From Lathyrus oleraceus (taxonomy: Eukaryota; Streptophyta; Magnoliopsida; Fabales; Fabaceae): 64,000 bases of DNA. The position numbers were made by a program, and so were the translations under genes. Below the pieces are notes generated by a model. The model was not told where the DNA came from and did not search any database. It worked only from the letters and a program-made list of their open reading frames with translations. The stretch lies in NCBI RefSeq assembly GCF_024323335.1, contig NC_066582.1:182932973-182996972 (forward strand). The letters run 5' to 3'. Below, in pieces: positions 12,480 through 24,952 of this stretch (the first letter of the stretch is position 1; every line of letters begins with the position of its first letter).

Positions 12480-14640
12480 TTAACATAAGCTAACATTCAA
12501 ATCGCAAATCTAACTAAATGATTCCTCTTGAATACAATGGACGTGAGGGATGCTAATATATTCCCCTCGCATAATCAACTCCCGAACTCGAATTTGATTA
12601 CGACAATCATTCTCTATTTCTTCTATGGGTTTTATCGATATTTTACATTTCCTTATTTGAAATAAATAAAGTTCGGTGAAGACTCTGTTCAATCACTCGA
12701 CGAGCGCACAAACGCTCTTAGGTTGTATTTTTCGTAACACGACAGTTTCATTTTGAGATAAAGATTTTTGAAAGATTTTGAAAATTTTGATATTAATCAA
12801 GAGTTTTTAATTTAAAAATATTAATTTTTATTTATTAAAATATTGTCATGACTTATTCAAATAATGAAAAAAAATTAACAAAAGTAACGAGAGGGGTGCA
12901 TTTATACATATGGGTGATATGCAAGCAAAAAGAAAGAGAGAATGGGCCAAAGGCCAGCTATCCAAACATGACAAAAAAATATTTATAAAAAAGAGGTAGG
13001 GGGTGTGGCTCACGTGGGGCCCACCCAAGATCATTTTCTTCCTCCATAAGAAAAGAAAAACCACATATAATAGCAGCAAATTTAAAAAAAAAATACATTA
13101 TTAGTCTCTTTAATCCATAAGTAACTGTTTCAAATTTTTACGAAATCACACAAATGAATAATGAAAATTCATTTACTCGATCTCACGAGCATAATGCCAT
13201 ACTCTAATATCAACAAACAACAACTAAAATTTTCAAAAATTACTCGCTTACAATGGGATGCACAAGGCTTTGATTTGACAATTCTAGTTATTTTCATGAC
13301 AAACAAACTATAGATTCATGCTTAGGGTGATGTTATGAATCCACTAAGTATATTATTCTGTTTAAAATAGGTCGATTTTGATCATTTTGGATTTGTATTC
13401 TTGAGTTGCTCAGGAACACTCAAATCCTTGATTTTTTAAAATCCAAATTAATGGTGTTTTAATGCAATTATGTGATGCTTAATGATCATGAGGTATGCAT
13501 AAACATAATAATGTAAGAAAATCAAGAAACGACAAGCATTAAAGGCTACATAGATAAAGAACATGAAGAACTCTATGAACTTTTCAACGAGAAACCCGAA
13601 TTCCGACGAGGCTCTGGTGAGGTGAGTTTTCCACTTTTCTTTATAGACTTAGACTCCTTGCAACTTTCTCTTCCTCAATTTAGCATTATTTTACAATTTC
13701 GACAATTTTTCTGAAATCGAGTTAAAAATAAACTTGAATGAATAGATTTTCTTGTATGTTTTTTGTAGGGATTATGGTGGCGCTAATGTCATGTAATGAT
13801 TCAAAGAAAATGGATGGCAATTGGATAAGTTGGAGAGTTTTTTTCTCAAACTCCAAGTTTCTTCAAAATGAAGAAATTAGAACTTTGATGTTGAATTTGA
13901 TGCAAAATTTTGGGGTTGTTTAATAGTGATTGATGTGTAGATTGTGAATGAAATGGTGTTGATTTATAGGCTCTAGAATTAGGTTAAATGATGGTTTAGA
14001 AATTATGAAAAAATATAAAAAATGTGAGTAAATTTGGATGAATTTGAATGTATTTGAATGTGAATTTGAATTTAGCATGAAAATATCTCAATTCTAATAT
14101 CAAATTCTGATATGTAGTATAATTAGATGTGATCAAATGAGGTGTGAATGAAAAGTGTGATGAGGCAAAACAAGTGTGATCATTTTTTGTCTTTTATGTC
14201 CAAAATCTTGACTTTTTCTTTAACTTTTGAAATTAATGTTGGATGATGAAATGAGAAATGAAATGATTTAAAATGATGGTTTAATGAGAATTTGACTTGA
14301 ATTTTATTCTCATGGAATTTACTATATTTTTTTATTTTTTATGCAGATGATGCAAAAAATAAAAATGTTGCAAAATGACTTGAATATTTTAATCAACTTT
14401 AACATTATTTTTGTTGACTTTGAATAATGCATGATGAATGATATGAATTTATTTGAAATGATGCAACCGTATAGTTATGCAAATGGTCAGAGGATGACTT
14501 TTTGTTGACTTTGATAGAGTTAATTTGTAATGAATGATTTTGAATGATGTCTGATATATGATGTATGTAATGTACTAAGAATATGTATTTTTTTTTAATT
14601 TTCAAATGAGATAATACTTGACTTAAAGTAGATAAAAATA
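12480..14640 (+). mobile_element. Ogre/Tat-like LTR end and leader relic
   Basis: On the - strand, 12490-12670 reads through a GGGAGTTGATTATGCGAGGGG stretch and TTAGCATCCCTCACGTCC, resembling LTR sequence of legume Ogre elements. The following GGTGAAGACTCTG at about 12676 is comparable with the Ogre primer site. 12655-14027 is the second copy of segment 1-1393. After 14027 the sequence is TGAATGATGAAATGA-rich, with repeated TTGACTTTGA motifs. No intact frame. Assignment rests on remembered family resemblance. Confidence 0.45.
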
Positions 14641-14649
14641 TGGGATAAA

Positions 14650-15067
14650 GGGCCGGTTTGTTTTAGTTTTAAAAAAATGAATTTTTTCTTTGTATTTTTG
14701 AAAATAGATTCTACAAAAATGTTTTTCAAAATATTACAAGTTTTTCTAAATTTGTTTTTTATAAATTAAAAGATTGAATTGTTCATTCTATAATACATTA
14801 TTGAAGATCAAAATATAGTCAAAATCACAATTTTTTCAAAAAATTGTATCTCAAAAATGATTTTTATTAAGTGATTTTTTGAAATTTTGACATTCAATTT
14901 TTTTTTTCATAAAATGATGAAATACCTAAAATAATATTTTAAGAGTAATTATTCAAACCAAATTTTCATTTGAAACTTTTATGAAAAATTTCTTTGTAAA
15001 TTTTTTTTACACTAAAATATTTAACACTATAAAAAATATTTTTAAAAAAAATCAAAATAAATGGGTC
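14650..15067. mobile_element. Possible MITE
   Basis: AT-rich 418-bp block whose ends are an imperfect inverted pair: GGGCCGGTTTGTTTT at the left, and at the right the complement of GGACCCATTTATTTT. The inside has self-complementary AT stretches. No clear target duplication is visible, so this is tentative. Confidence 0.33.
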
Positions 15068-15114
15068 CAAAATTAGGATACGATACTTGTAAAGAGGTAT
15101 TATCTTTAGTGCGC

Positions 15115-15420
15115 GTAATCTTGTTTATCTAAAGACTTCTTACTCTAGACGAATTTATTAGTAGAGGTATTATCGTTAGTGCGCATAATCTCGTTTATCC
15201 GCTTTGTCTTGGCCCATTGGAAGATCTCGATCACCTTTTCTTATTCTTCCCGGCTGCTTCTCATGTTTGGGATATCCTGCAAAGATGGATAGGTATTTCT
15301 AATACGCCTCTTCAACAAAAAGAATTATCTTTTGGCTCACTTGCTGGAATTCTTTAAGCGCTTGGCTGGTTTTTTAAAGAAAAAATTATGTCTTTTTATT
15401 TAGTTGTAGGTTGTTTTGTC
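15115..15420 (+). pseudogene. LINE reverse-transcriptase zinc-binding (zf-RVT) fragment
   Basis: Forward translation gives LGPLEDLDHLFLFFPAASH followed by VWDILQRWIGI, the typical C-terminal zinc-binding domain of plant L1-type non-LTR retrotransposons. The cysteine expected later in this motif is F here, and a TAA interrupts the frame near 15355. A 38-bp piece at about 15095 is repeated at about 15173 with few changes. Only the domain end survives. Confidence 0.75.
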
Positions 15421-18300
15421 TTTATGGTTTTCTAAAGAAATCTCACTCAGCTTTTCTCAAATATATATCGTCTCTTTAGAAACCCCCTTCTTCTCTCTTT
15501 GTATAAGCCCTAGTACTCAATTTTAATACAATTTGACTAATATGAAAAACTTAAAATTAATTTCCGTCATTTCACAATTAAACGCATGGGAGAGTTTGAC
15601 TATTCCATGTTTGGAAATGGTGATCAAACGAAGGTGGAAGACATTGATTGTGAGATGCAGCTTCATAACATGGTCATCCATCCATTCAATATAATTTCCA
15701 TAAAAGATTTGATGTCACATGGATACAAATTTCCTTGTGAGAAGTGTGTATGTGAAAAGGTAATGAAATAACAAATTTGTATGAAAAGGAAAACGAAAGA
15801 AGAAATAAAATATGGTTAATTAACTGTACCATTTTCGAGTTGTCATATTCATTCTTCTTCATTCACCGATGCTTCTTCAAGAAGACTCCCATTGTTTATT
15901 TGTATATTTATTTTTGGTAAAGATAGTGACTTTGGTTGTTGTAATATTTTTTATTTTTATGCACTAGTATATTCTTTGACATGCAAGATTCAGACTTTAG
16001 TCCTGAATATTGAAATTGCTCACTTTTGGTATTTATAAATAAAATAAAATATGCTGTTCACGGGCGTGCAGTGGGAGTCCCCCACTCAGTTTTTAAAATT
16101 ATAATCACAGGACAATAATAATTTAATATTTTTTAAATCAATATTAATACTAAAAGTTATTATTAATATTATAGGTTAAAGTATTATTAATATTGTAGGT
16201 TAAAGTGAGATTAGGTTTTTGTAAGATAAAATTTTTATTAAAATTTAAAATTTAAAATGTTAACCCAACTCAATTATTATTGTGCAGAAATATTAAATAC
16301 AAAAGTCCGAAATTAAACTTAAAACTTTCTACTTATTCACTTATAAAAAATATTTTTTTTGCTAAGAAACTACTAAATCAAAGAAAAGAATTAAACACTA
16401 AATTTATTTGTTATTTGTCAAACTATTATTTTTGGATTAAATTTGAATTAATATTAATAGGTCAATTAACTTAAATTATATTTTGAAATTTATTAGGTCA
16501 ATTAATATTTTTGTATAAGTTATTTAAGATCATATTTAAAGAATATACTTTTTACTAACAATATATTTTGTAACAGAAAACTATATAATTTATTTCAATC
16601 ATGGTTTATAATAATACATTATAATGTGTCTAACTATTTATGTAAACTAATATTTAAATTAACAACAAAAAAATCTCATAAGAAAAAAAGGTTTTGTTAA
16701 GTGGTTTGGAGCCTAACATTTTTTATTAAATAAGTATTTTATTAAAGCCTTAACTCTTAGTCATTAGGTAAGGACTATTACGTGATGACTATAGCTTATA
16801 CACTACTAATATATTCTAAAAGAGTTACAATCTATTCGATCCAACCTCTCTCACTCCAAGATACTCTTTCAACAACTCGATGGAGTAATATATATAAGAG
16901 ATAAAAGGTTCTATATACAATAGAAAAAAAAAGAGTATCTTAAGTTACTAAAAAATTCTTCCATTTAATCATCATGTTTAGATGAGATAATTGAGAATTT
17001 TAAAGAAATTTAAGTTTTTAAATAATTTAGATAATTTAATTAGAATTTATTTATTTTTAAATTATTTTATTTAAATGAAGTATTAAAATGATTCATTGTT
17101 AAATTTTTGAGGTCATTTTTCATAAGTTTTAAATTTTTTAAATCAAATTTAAAATATAAAAAATAAGGACTAATTTATAAAATTTGAAAAGGAACTAATT
17201 TATAAAATTTGAAAATTATTAGGAATTTATTTATAATTTTTTGAAATTTTATAAATTAATTTTATTTTATTTTTAAAATATGAGGACCATCTTGCAAAAT
17301 TTAAAAAATAAATAATAAATAATTTAACATTTGTATTATATAGAATGATGAAACAATTTTAAATTCTTTATTTTTTTTTTGATAAAATACTTCGTAAATT
17401 TACATAATTTTAACAATTATCTATATTTTTCATCAAAACAACAGATTTTGATCAAATCATTTTAAATTTAAAAAAAAAATATTTTTCCTCGCTAAAATAC
17501 TTAATCCAAATATACTCTAAACTCCTCTGACCTTCCTCAATATATATTGTTAATTAGAACACAATCTGTTTCTAATTTATCATAAACATAAATTTGAGAA
17601 TTATTTTTGTCGAAAGAAACTTCAATCAAATCAAATCATTCAAATATCATAAACTATGATAATAATGTGTTTCTAATTTATCATAAACATAAATTTGAGA
17701 ATTGTTTTTGACGAAGCAAAGTTCAATCAAATCAAGTCATTCAAATATCATAAATTATGACAGATTAAAAGATGAACATGCCTTAGAAATAAACAAAATT
17801 AAAATTGATCTACTTCTAAAATATCCGATGACAAAGTTTAACGGATCCTAATGAATCTAAACCCTAAATTCCTATTATAAATAAATACAAAAAGCAATTT
17901 AAACTCGTATACATACATTCTATTTAAAATTCTAAATTCCACACTCACAATTTTTGTTAACTTGATTGTCAAATGTTTACACATACGTTCTCACCTCCAA
18001 AACACAATCGACCAATTATTATCGTCTATTCGTCACCTTTTGATACATCTTAGATGTCTAATTAGATCATAAATTCATGGGTTGCTTTTCTGATAGACAA
18101 GTTTGTGTACCATATACAAGAGCCTCTTTGACCACTGAATTAATAATTTAAAATTTAATGGCTTTAGATATGTAAAAAAGAATTTACATTAAATTTTCTA
18201 GTTTGGATGACTACATTGATTGAATGTAGTTCCGTTGAAGTAAGTGAGATACTCTCTCAACTATTTTAATTAGCCTTGACGTATATTAAATAAACTAGTG
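15421..18300. other. AT-rich intergenic DNA, no convincing gene
   Basis: Very AT-rich. A 61-codon ATG frame at 15586-15771 (KFPCEKCVCEK near its end) is not recognised and has no support. A tandem duplication lies at 17566-17761. Confidence 0.6.
17566..17761 (+). repeat. Tandem duplication, about 100-bp unit, two copies
   Basis: Two units starting near 17566 and 17666 share TTTCTAATTTATCATAAAC, AAATTTGAGAATT and a CAATCAAATCAA/CATTCAAATATCATAAA stretch, with about ten differences. Confidence 0.85.
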
Positions 18301-18304
18301 GCAC

Positions 18305-18838
18305 ACAGTTTCTGGTGCCTACTTGTGGCGAATTGATGGAATACCATTTTTACTAGGTGTTGATAGTGGGTGACAGAGAGTCTAGGGGGACCTGTATATC
18401 ATCTTAAGGCTGCATCTCTAAAGGTGTCGAACACAAGCTTGCATTTCATGAAAACATGTGTCGCAATGACGACTATCTGAGTGTTAATAAAGGCCATATG
18501 CTCATACGGGTCGTTGTGACCATTAAACTTAGTCAATGATGTTAGTTTAAAGCTCATTGGATCAGGTGTCGGAGATATCTCGTCTAATAAAGGTTGGGGT
18601 CCAACACTTCCAATTCATCCATCACGCCCTTTTCTTGATGGCATTGCTGAATATGAAGAACATTATCTTGCAAGGTTTGGTTATGACGGTGAAGGTCATT
18701 CATAACTGCACACATCTGCATTATGACGTTTTCCTCGCTGCCAGACACTTCGTTGGTCGGTGTAACTGTCTTCTTGTTCACAGTGAGTGGGATGAGCGCA
18801 AAAACAATATTCTGGTTGAATGAGTGAGGGTGGTCCAT
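18305..18838 (-). pseudogene. Ty3/gypsy gag relic
   Basis: Reverse translation gives an 84-aa N-terminal frame (18584-18838, starting MDHPHSFNQ). After a short interruption it gives a gag domain stretch around LTKFNGHNDPYEHMAFINTQ, then VFMKCKLVFDTFRDAALR and a stop. This is the NxxDPxEHLxxF pattern of plant gypsy gag proteins. No protease or RT follows, so it is either a gag-only (TR-GAG-like) element or a truncated one. About 30 bp upstream the - strand has ATTGGCGTTCATCGTAGA, a possible decayed primer site. Confidence 0.68.
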
Positions 18839-19255
18839 GCCAGTTTTATAAGGAATCTACGATGAACGCCAATTGTACTCTCTAAAAGTATAATAAGCGT
18901 GACAACCTCAGATTGTCAAAGTCTTCAAGATAGTTAAGGTATGGCGAGCTAGCTCACGTGAGGTGAGAAATAACTATATATGTGTGATTCTATGTGTTCT
19001 TGTTGGTTCTTCCATCAATATGGTGATAATGATGTATTTATATCCCATGGGCTTGAACCCAGCCCCCTATAATTTAGTAACCACTCTAAGCATGAGTGGT
19101 TGATTCCCTGGAATACAGGAAGTTTAGTTAAGTCATATATGGACACGAGGCACTCGAACCAAAAGGAAGACATTCAAACTAGTGCAAAAGCGATTTGAAA
19201 ATGACGAAAGACCAAAAGTGTACCTCGCTCCACCCAAAATCTCTCTAAATTATAT
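18839..19255 (-). mobile_element. Leader/LTR remnant upstream of the gag relic
   Basis: Lies upstream of the gag relic in its own orientation and contains a degenerate primer-site-like stretch near 18860-18885. No second LTR copy is found in the window, so the LTR border cannot be placed. Confidence 0.35.
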
Positions 19256-19258
19256 CAC

Positions 19259-19262
<4 letters not shown>

Positions 19263-19351
<89 letters not shown>
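19263..19351. repeat. (TA)n microsatellite, about 89 bp
   Basis: Uninterrupted TA dinucleotide array about 650 bp upstream of the receptor-kinase start codon. Confidence 0.97.
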
Positions 19352-19355
<4 letters not shown>

Positions 19356-19999
19356 TTTATATGTATTAAATTATTTAAAATGACTTGTTTTAAGTTTTGA
19401 TAAATTGTCTACTTAAATTACAAAACTATTAATTAGCAAGAACTATAAATTAATATTTTTTAATTTAAATTATTTTCATTTAATATATTCTTATGAATAT
19501 ATAATTATAAACACAAATTTCATTTATTTTAAAATTTTGTTTATAAAATATTCTTCACAAATCTAAGCCATTAAATTTAAAAAAATTAAATGTATAGAAA
19601 AAAAACACTTTAGACACAAAGTTAACAACATGTGTATCATAAAAGCCACCAAATTCATATTCTAAAATTTTTCTTTTCTTCCCTGGGAAGCATACAAAAG
19701 CAAGCTAAACATGGATAAATAATAAATAAATAAAATAAATCTGAGTTCACACACAGAGTCACAGAGATAGATAAAAACAGAGAAACGAAGTAAAATCCGA
19801 AACAAATTTCCAGCGTTTCCCCACTTTCACGTGAGTGCTACTACAAAACCAGCTGCTCCGCACTACTTTCCTACTAGTACTATAGCCATTAACATACTCC
19901 CACTTAGCACACTATCACCACTTCAACACTCCCTCCCTCTTTCCTCTTTTTCTTATTACTTTCCACAACATGTTTCTAACCTTTTCTCAAGACTAAACA

Positions 20000-22910
20000 A
20001 TGCTTCGTTTAATAACTCTCTTCTTTTACCTCTTCTTCACCTTCACACTATCTTCCTCATCAAACTCAACCTTTTCTCAAGACGCTGTTTCCCTACTCTC
20101 GTTCAAGCATAACGCTGACCAAAACGACAAACTCCTTTACACACTAAACGAACCCTACGACTACTGCGAGTGGCAAGGAGTCAAATGTGCACAAGGCAGA
20201 GTCGTACGCTTCGTCGTTCAAGGATTCGGCTTAGCCGGTTTTTTCCCTCCAGACACCCTAACCCGCCTCGACCAACTTCGAGTCTTGAGTCTCCGTAACA
20301 ACTCCTTATTCGGACCCATTCCGGATCTCTCACCGCTTATCAACCTTAAATCACTCTTCCTCGACCGGAATAACTTCTCCGGTTCTTTCCCTCCTTCTAT
20401 TCTCTTCCTCCACCGTCTCATTACTCTTTCCCTCTCTCATAACAACCTCACCGGTTCACTTCCGGTTCAGTTAACTCTCCTCGACCGTCTCATTTCGCTT
20501 CGGCTTGACTCCAACTCGTTCACTGGTCCTCTTCCTCCACTCAACCAAACCGAGTTAAAAATATTTAACATCTCCGCTAATAACCTCACCGGTCCGGTTC
20601 CTATCACTGAAACTCTGACACGGTTCAAACCGGCGTTGTTTTCCGAGAACCCGGGTCTTTGCGGTGAGATTATTCACAAACAATGCGGTCATCGTTCTAG
20701 ATTCTTCGGTTCATCAAACGCCACCGTTTCTTCCTCAGCACCGCTGAGTCAGAGCGAGGAATCGCAGGGTATCGTGGTGGTCCCTTCGCCTTCTTCCAAG
20801 AAAAGGAACCATAAGAAAATCGGTTTGGTTTTCGGCTTAATAGTTGGTGTTGCGATTCTCACAGTTTTTACGGTGATTATAATAGGGTTAGTTAGAAAAC
20901 AGAACACCGGGGCGAAATCGAAATCCGAATCCTCGGCGTCGGAAACTCTACCGGCGGTTGCGGTATCCGAAGTGAGAACCGAAGTGGAAACCGTTACGAA
21001 GGTGAAGATGATGGAGGAAGCGCATAGGAGTGGGAAGTTGGTGTTCTGCTGTGGGGAGGTGCAGGAGTATACGCTGGAGCAGCTGATGAGAGCTTCTGCG
21101 GAGCTTTTGGGACGAGGGAGTGTGGGGACCACTTACAAGGCGGTAATGGATTCGAATGTGATATTAACGGTGAAGAGATTGGACGCCGGAAAAAGTGGTG
21201 TGACAAGTGGTGAAGAATTTCAGAAGCATATGGAGATTGTGGGTAGACTTGGTCATCCTAATTTGGTTCCTGTGAAGGCTTTCTTCCAAGCGAAAGGAGA
21301 GAGGCTTGTTATCTATGATTTTCAACCTAATGGAAGCCTCTTCAATCTTGTTCATGGTATTTATTCATTATTATTCATTTGTGTTTTGCAGCATTTAGCT
21401 TATTATTATGATCTGTTTCCGTGATGTGAATGTGATATTATTAGTTTCTAATTCTAGTGAGTCATTACATTTATGATATTTGATTTTTTACTGTCAAATT
21501 GGGTAATTGGAACGTTGCAGCTGTGGAAACGGGAAGATGGGTTTGAATTATGATTAGGCAGGACAACGGGGTGGGTCGGGACGGTTTTATCTCCTCGTAT
21601 CCAAACTCAAATTACTGAACAATCTCTATTGCCCCACCTTCCCCATATTTTGTAATTGGGAAAATTCAAACTTGAACTCAAACCTAATCAAAGTAGTTTT
21701 TTCCCCTCAAACTCGGGAGGGATTCAGTTGGGACTCCACATGTACAGGTTATGTTATTATAGCTAGTTCCGATGAAAGAAGGAACAAATGGAAGAATAGG
21801 GTGGGCAAAATTTGTGGGGCTTGGTGTTGGAATTAGAGTTTGATTTTATGGATGATGTGTTGTGTTGTGTTGTTTTGCTATTGGTTGTCCTTGTTGTGTG
21901 ATGTCATGTGTTTGGATTGGGCAACTAGGTGTGTGTTATTTCTTGATTGTTTCTTTTATCATTGCCTCTATTGTTTATCTAGTTTTGGGACCCAGGGTAC
22001 TGTTTTTAGGATAATCACTATCAAGGAGGAAAGATTGGAGGGGTTGTGTTAGAGTTTTATCTAATTGGCTTTAAAATAATATTTCAAAATGTAGGCTATA
22101 GTCAAGGTGTGTGAACAGAGAGCTGAATTCAGTTCGCTTCACATTTAAAGGGTTGGGTTGTTTTTGGTACTATGTTTGACTATTTAGGCTAAATGTTTCA
22201 TTGAATTTGAATGTTTGGCATGTTAAAGTTGACTACTATGTTTTTCTCATTGTCGATTCAATTTTTTTTAGAGAATCAACTTTAATTCTTATTAATTCTC
22301 TGATGATTGGTGATTATTTCTAAACACTAATGTAGTTGATGCATGTGCAGGTTCAAGATCGGCGAGAGCCAAGCCGTTGCATTGGACATCATGCTTAAAA
22401 ATAGCAGAAGATGTAGCTCATGGACTTGCTTATATACATCAAGTTTCGCCTTTGATTCATGGAAATCTAAAATCCTCTAATGTTCTTCTTGGAGGAGACT
22501 TTGAAGCTTGCATAACCGACTATTGTTTGGCCTTCCTCACCGATTCTTCAGTCATTGAAGATCCTGATTCTGCAGCCTACAAAGCCCCAGAGGTTCGAAA
22601 ATCTTACCGCAGGGTGAGTTCAAAGTCTGATGTGTATGCTTTTGGTGTGCTGCTGTTGGAGCTTTTGACGGGCAAGCATCCTTCCAAACATCCTTTCCTT
22701 ACCCCAACGGATTTACAAGATTGGGTTAGAGCAATGAGGGATGATGATTTTAGCGAAGATAACCGGTTAGAAATGCTCACCGAGGTTGCCAGTATTTGCA
22801 GTGCGACTTCGCCAGAGCAGAGGCCAGCTATGTGGCAAGTTCTTAAGATGATACAAGGAATAAAGGATAGTATTTCGATGGAGGACACTGAACTCACTGG
22901 ACTGACATAG
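20000..22910 (+). CDS. LRR receptor-like (pseudo)kinase, At5g67200-like
   Basis: Two exons, 20000-21356 and 22351-22910, separated by a 994-bp GT-AG intron that splits Gly453; together 638 aa. Signal peptide about 1-26, LRRNT cap with YCEWQGVKC at 55-63, about five or six LRRs at 68-205 (repeated NNL/FTGPLP-type motifs), and a cysteine pair closing the ectodomain (CGEIIHKQC). A transmembrane helix spans about 274-298 after a basic KKRNHKK. The kinase domain is about 360-625. The glycine loop GRGSVG (371-376) and Lys392 are kept. The catalytic HRD is HGN (489-491) and DFG reads DYC (509-511), so phosphotransfer is unlikely. This fits LRR-RLK subfamily III, whose members are often called probable inactive receptor kinases and may act as membrane scaffolds. 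The start is the first ATG ahead of the signal peptide. The intron position in the kinase domain is typical for the group. Confidence 0.93.
21357..22350 (+). other. Intron of the receptor-like kinase gene
   Basis: Starts GTATTT and ends ATGTGCAG. No transposon or RNA gene is visible; the short frame at 21840-22052 is not conserved-looking. Confidence 0.92.
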
Positions 22911-23632
22911 TTTGTTTTCAAATCGGATTTGATTTTATGCAGAGAAAACAATCACAACAAGTACTGTTATCTCCTCTTATTTGAAGATTGAAGAAAATTG
23001 CTCATGGGGGGGAAGTGACTTTGCATGTCAAGTTTAAAGGTTAAACACCTTTTTTGAGGAAATCTCAACGAGTTATTCTGCAAAACATGAGGAATCATCA
23101 GTGATTTTTTAGTGGGGTGTTATACTAGTTATATATAACACTAGAAAATGAAATTTATATAAATGTATTTTAGCTTAATTCAAATTTTACTCGGTTTTTA
23201 TCTGAGCTGACAAGCAACGAATGCTGTATTTAAGTGTGATGGTAAAGAACATTCAGGCACAAATGTGTACAAAAGCATCACCATATCAGTTCTAGTAATT
23301 CAGCACACCTAAAATTTCTTATAGGCAACATAAAGTAAGGGCCATAAGATAAAGGAAGCAAAAAGGAGCAAGTTTTAGAGAAACCTTAAAAAATATATCA
23401 AGAATGTTAAAGGCATATGACAAATTCATCAATCCTTCAAAGACAGGTCAATTACATAATCACTTGGACTTTTTTGGGAGTAATAATTTTGAAAGAAAGA
23501 AACATGTAGATTACTGATCATATGAGAACTTAAAAAAAAAAACTATTTTGTGCTGTACGGAGATTGAAATTAGATTTACCAATTATATAATAAATTTCTT
23601 CTTCAAAAAGTACTCCAGTAAAAAAATATTTT
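22911..23632. other. 3' flank of the receptor-like kinase gene
   Basis: AT-rich probable 3' UTR (through about 23170) and spacer. No further gene seen. Confidence 0.6.
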
Positions 23633-23830
23633 GGGATTTCTTAATGCATCCTATATATTATTAGAGCATTATGTGAAAATATAAAAATATCCGTAGTTTT
23701 TGGAGATGCATCTCCGAACACACCCTGAGTCAATTGAAATTTGACTTAACGTTAAAAACCTACGAAGATGCATCTTCATAAATATTATGGAGATGCATCT
23801 CCGAACAATATTTGTTTTAAAACGAGCCAA
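23633..23830 (+). repeat. Left terminal inverted repeat with palindromic boxes
   Basis: Inverted relative to about 48600-48862. Contains GGAGATGCATCTCC at 23702-23715, GAAGATGCATCTTC at 23764-23777 and GGAGATGCATCTCC again at 23789-23802. Confidence 0.65.
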
Positions 23831-23928
23831 AATCCTTCATCTTCCTCACTTCTAAAAAAACACTCTAAACATTTCTCAAACTCTCTAAACTCATATTCTC
23901 TCAAAATCAACCAACCAAGTTCAAAGTC

Positions 23929-24096
23929 ATGTTTGATGATTATCTTAGTCGTTTGGTACTGGAGGAGGTACAAAGTACTATAACTGAGAGCGAATTGAGC
24001 TATGTCGACGGATACATTAGGTGATTCTTCAGGGTGTCACATTCGTATACGATGCAGACTGCTTCAGGAGATCCACCGAGACCAACTCATCAGGAG
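23929..24096 (+). pseudogene. PMD-transposon gene remnant, left part
   Basis: ATG at 23929 opens a frame with a TGA at about 24021, after which the same frame continues to the gypsy insertion. The sequence resembles the C-terminal tail of PMD proteins carried by legume MULE-like elements. It is cut by the LTR remnant at 24102. Confidence 0.5.
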
Positions 24097-24101
24097 ATAC
24101 T

Positions 24102-24197
24102 TGTTTACTGTGGAAATTGGTAAACAACCGTTGGTCCTCCCTAGGCCTTAAAACTAAGGGTTACGTGCAGGATCAACCAGTTGATCCTAAGACATGT
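24102..24197 (-). repeat. Remnant of the gypsy 3' LTR (terminal 96 bp)
   Basis: Matches 47358-47453 with about four mismatches, starting TGTTTACTGTGGAAATTGG. Homology stops at GACATGT, where the sequence switches abruptly to integrase coding DNA. A deletion therefore removed the integrase C-terminus, the polypurine tract and most of the LTR. Confidence 0.9.
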
Positions 24198-24911
24198 CCA
24201 CAAAGCTTGATCTAACGTCTTATGCCAATTTCTTGGCTTCTTGCCTATATGTTTCTTTATTAGGCTGATGATCACTTTATTGGCCGCTTCGACTTGGCCA
24301 TTTTCCTGTGCGTAATATGGGGTAGAAGTTAATAATTTGATTCCCATTTCTTTTGCAAAATCTTGCACTTTTCGACCAGTAAAGACTGACCCTTGGTCAG
24401 TTGTAATTGTTTGTGGGATACCAAATCTGCAGATGATGTGACTTTGGACAAAGTCTATCACAACCTCTTGATCTACATTTGTCAATGCTATGGCTTCGAC
24501 CCATTTTGTGAAATAGTCGATACCGAACAAAACATACCTTTGTTGTTTTGACGAAGCTTGTTTTATTTCTCCAATCACATCCAATGCCCATCCTCGGAAA
24601 GGCCAGAGCTTCACAATTGTATGCAACTCACTTGCAGGCACATGCTGTATGCCCCCATGCAATTGGCATTCCTGACAGCTTTCAGCGAATTCAATGCAAC
24701 CTTTCAACATTGAAGGCCAATAAAATCCTGAGCGCGTCAAAAGCCATTTCATCTTCAGTCCCGCTTGATGCGCCCCACACTCTCCACTATGTACACTAGA
24801 CACAGCCACATATGCCTCACTTTCTCCCAGGCATTTTAGTAAAACTCCCTCAGCTGTCTTTTTGAACAACTCATCATTCACCAAGACGTAGCTAAGGGCC
24901 TTATATTTCAT
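24198..24911 (-). pseudogene. Gypsy integrase, C-terminally deleted
   Basis: Contains the H2C2 zinc-binding region (HSGECGAHQAGLKMK, then CQECQLHGG) and the catalytic core: WALDVIGEIK, TTDQGSVFTG and NGQVEAANK supply the two aspartates and the glutamate. The reading enters LTR sequence after DQALW at about 24200. The upstream join with RT is out of frame near 24960. Confidence 0.9.
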
Positions 24912-24952
24912 CTTTCGATCTTTCGACCCTATAGGATTACGTAAATAATCTA

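Noticed and set aside
15586..15771. 61-codon ATG frame with two CxxC-like cysteines
   Set aside because: No recognisable family, splice context or second copy; kept only as a note in the intergenic entry.
20749..21206. Antisense frames of 70-127 codons
   Set aside because: Shadows of the receptor-kinase exon, which has signal peptide, LRR and kinase signatures on the + strand.
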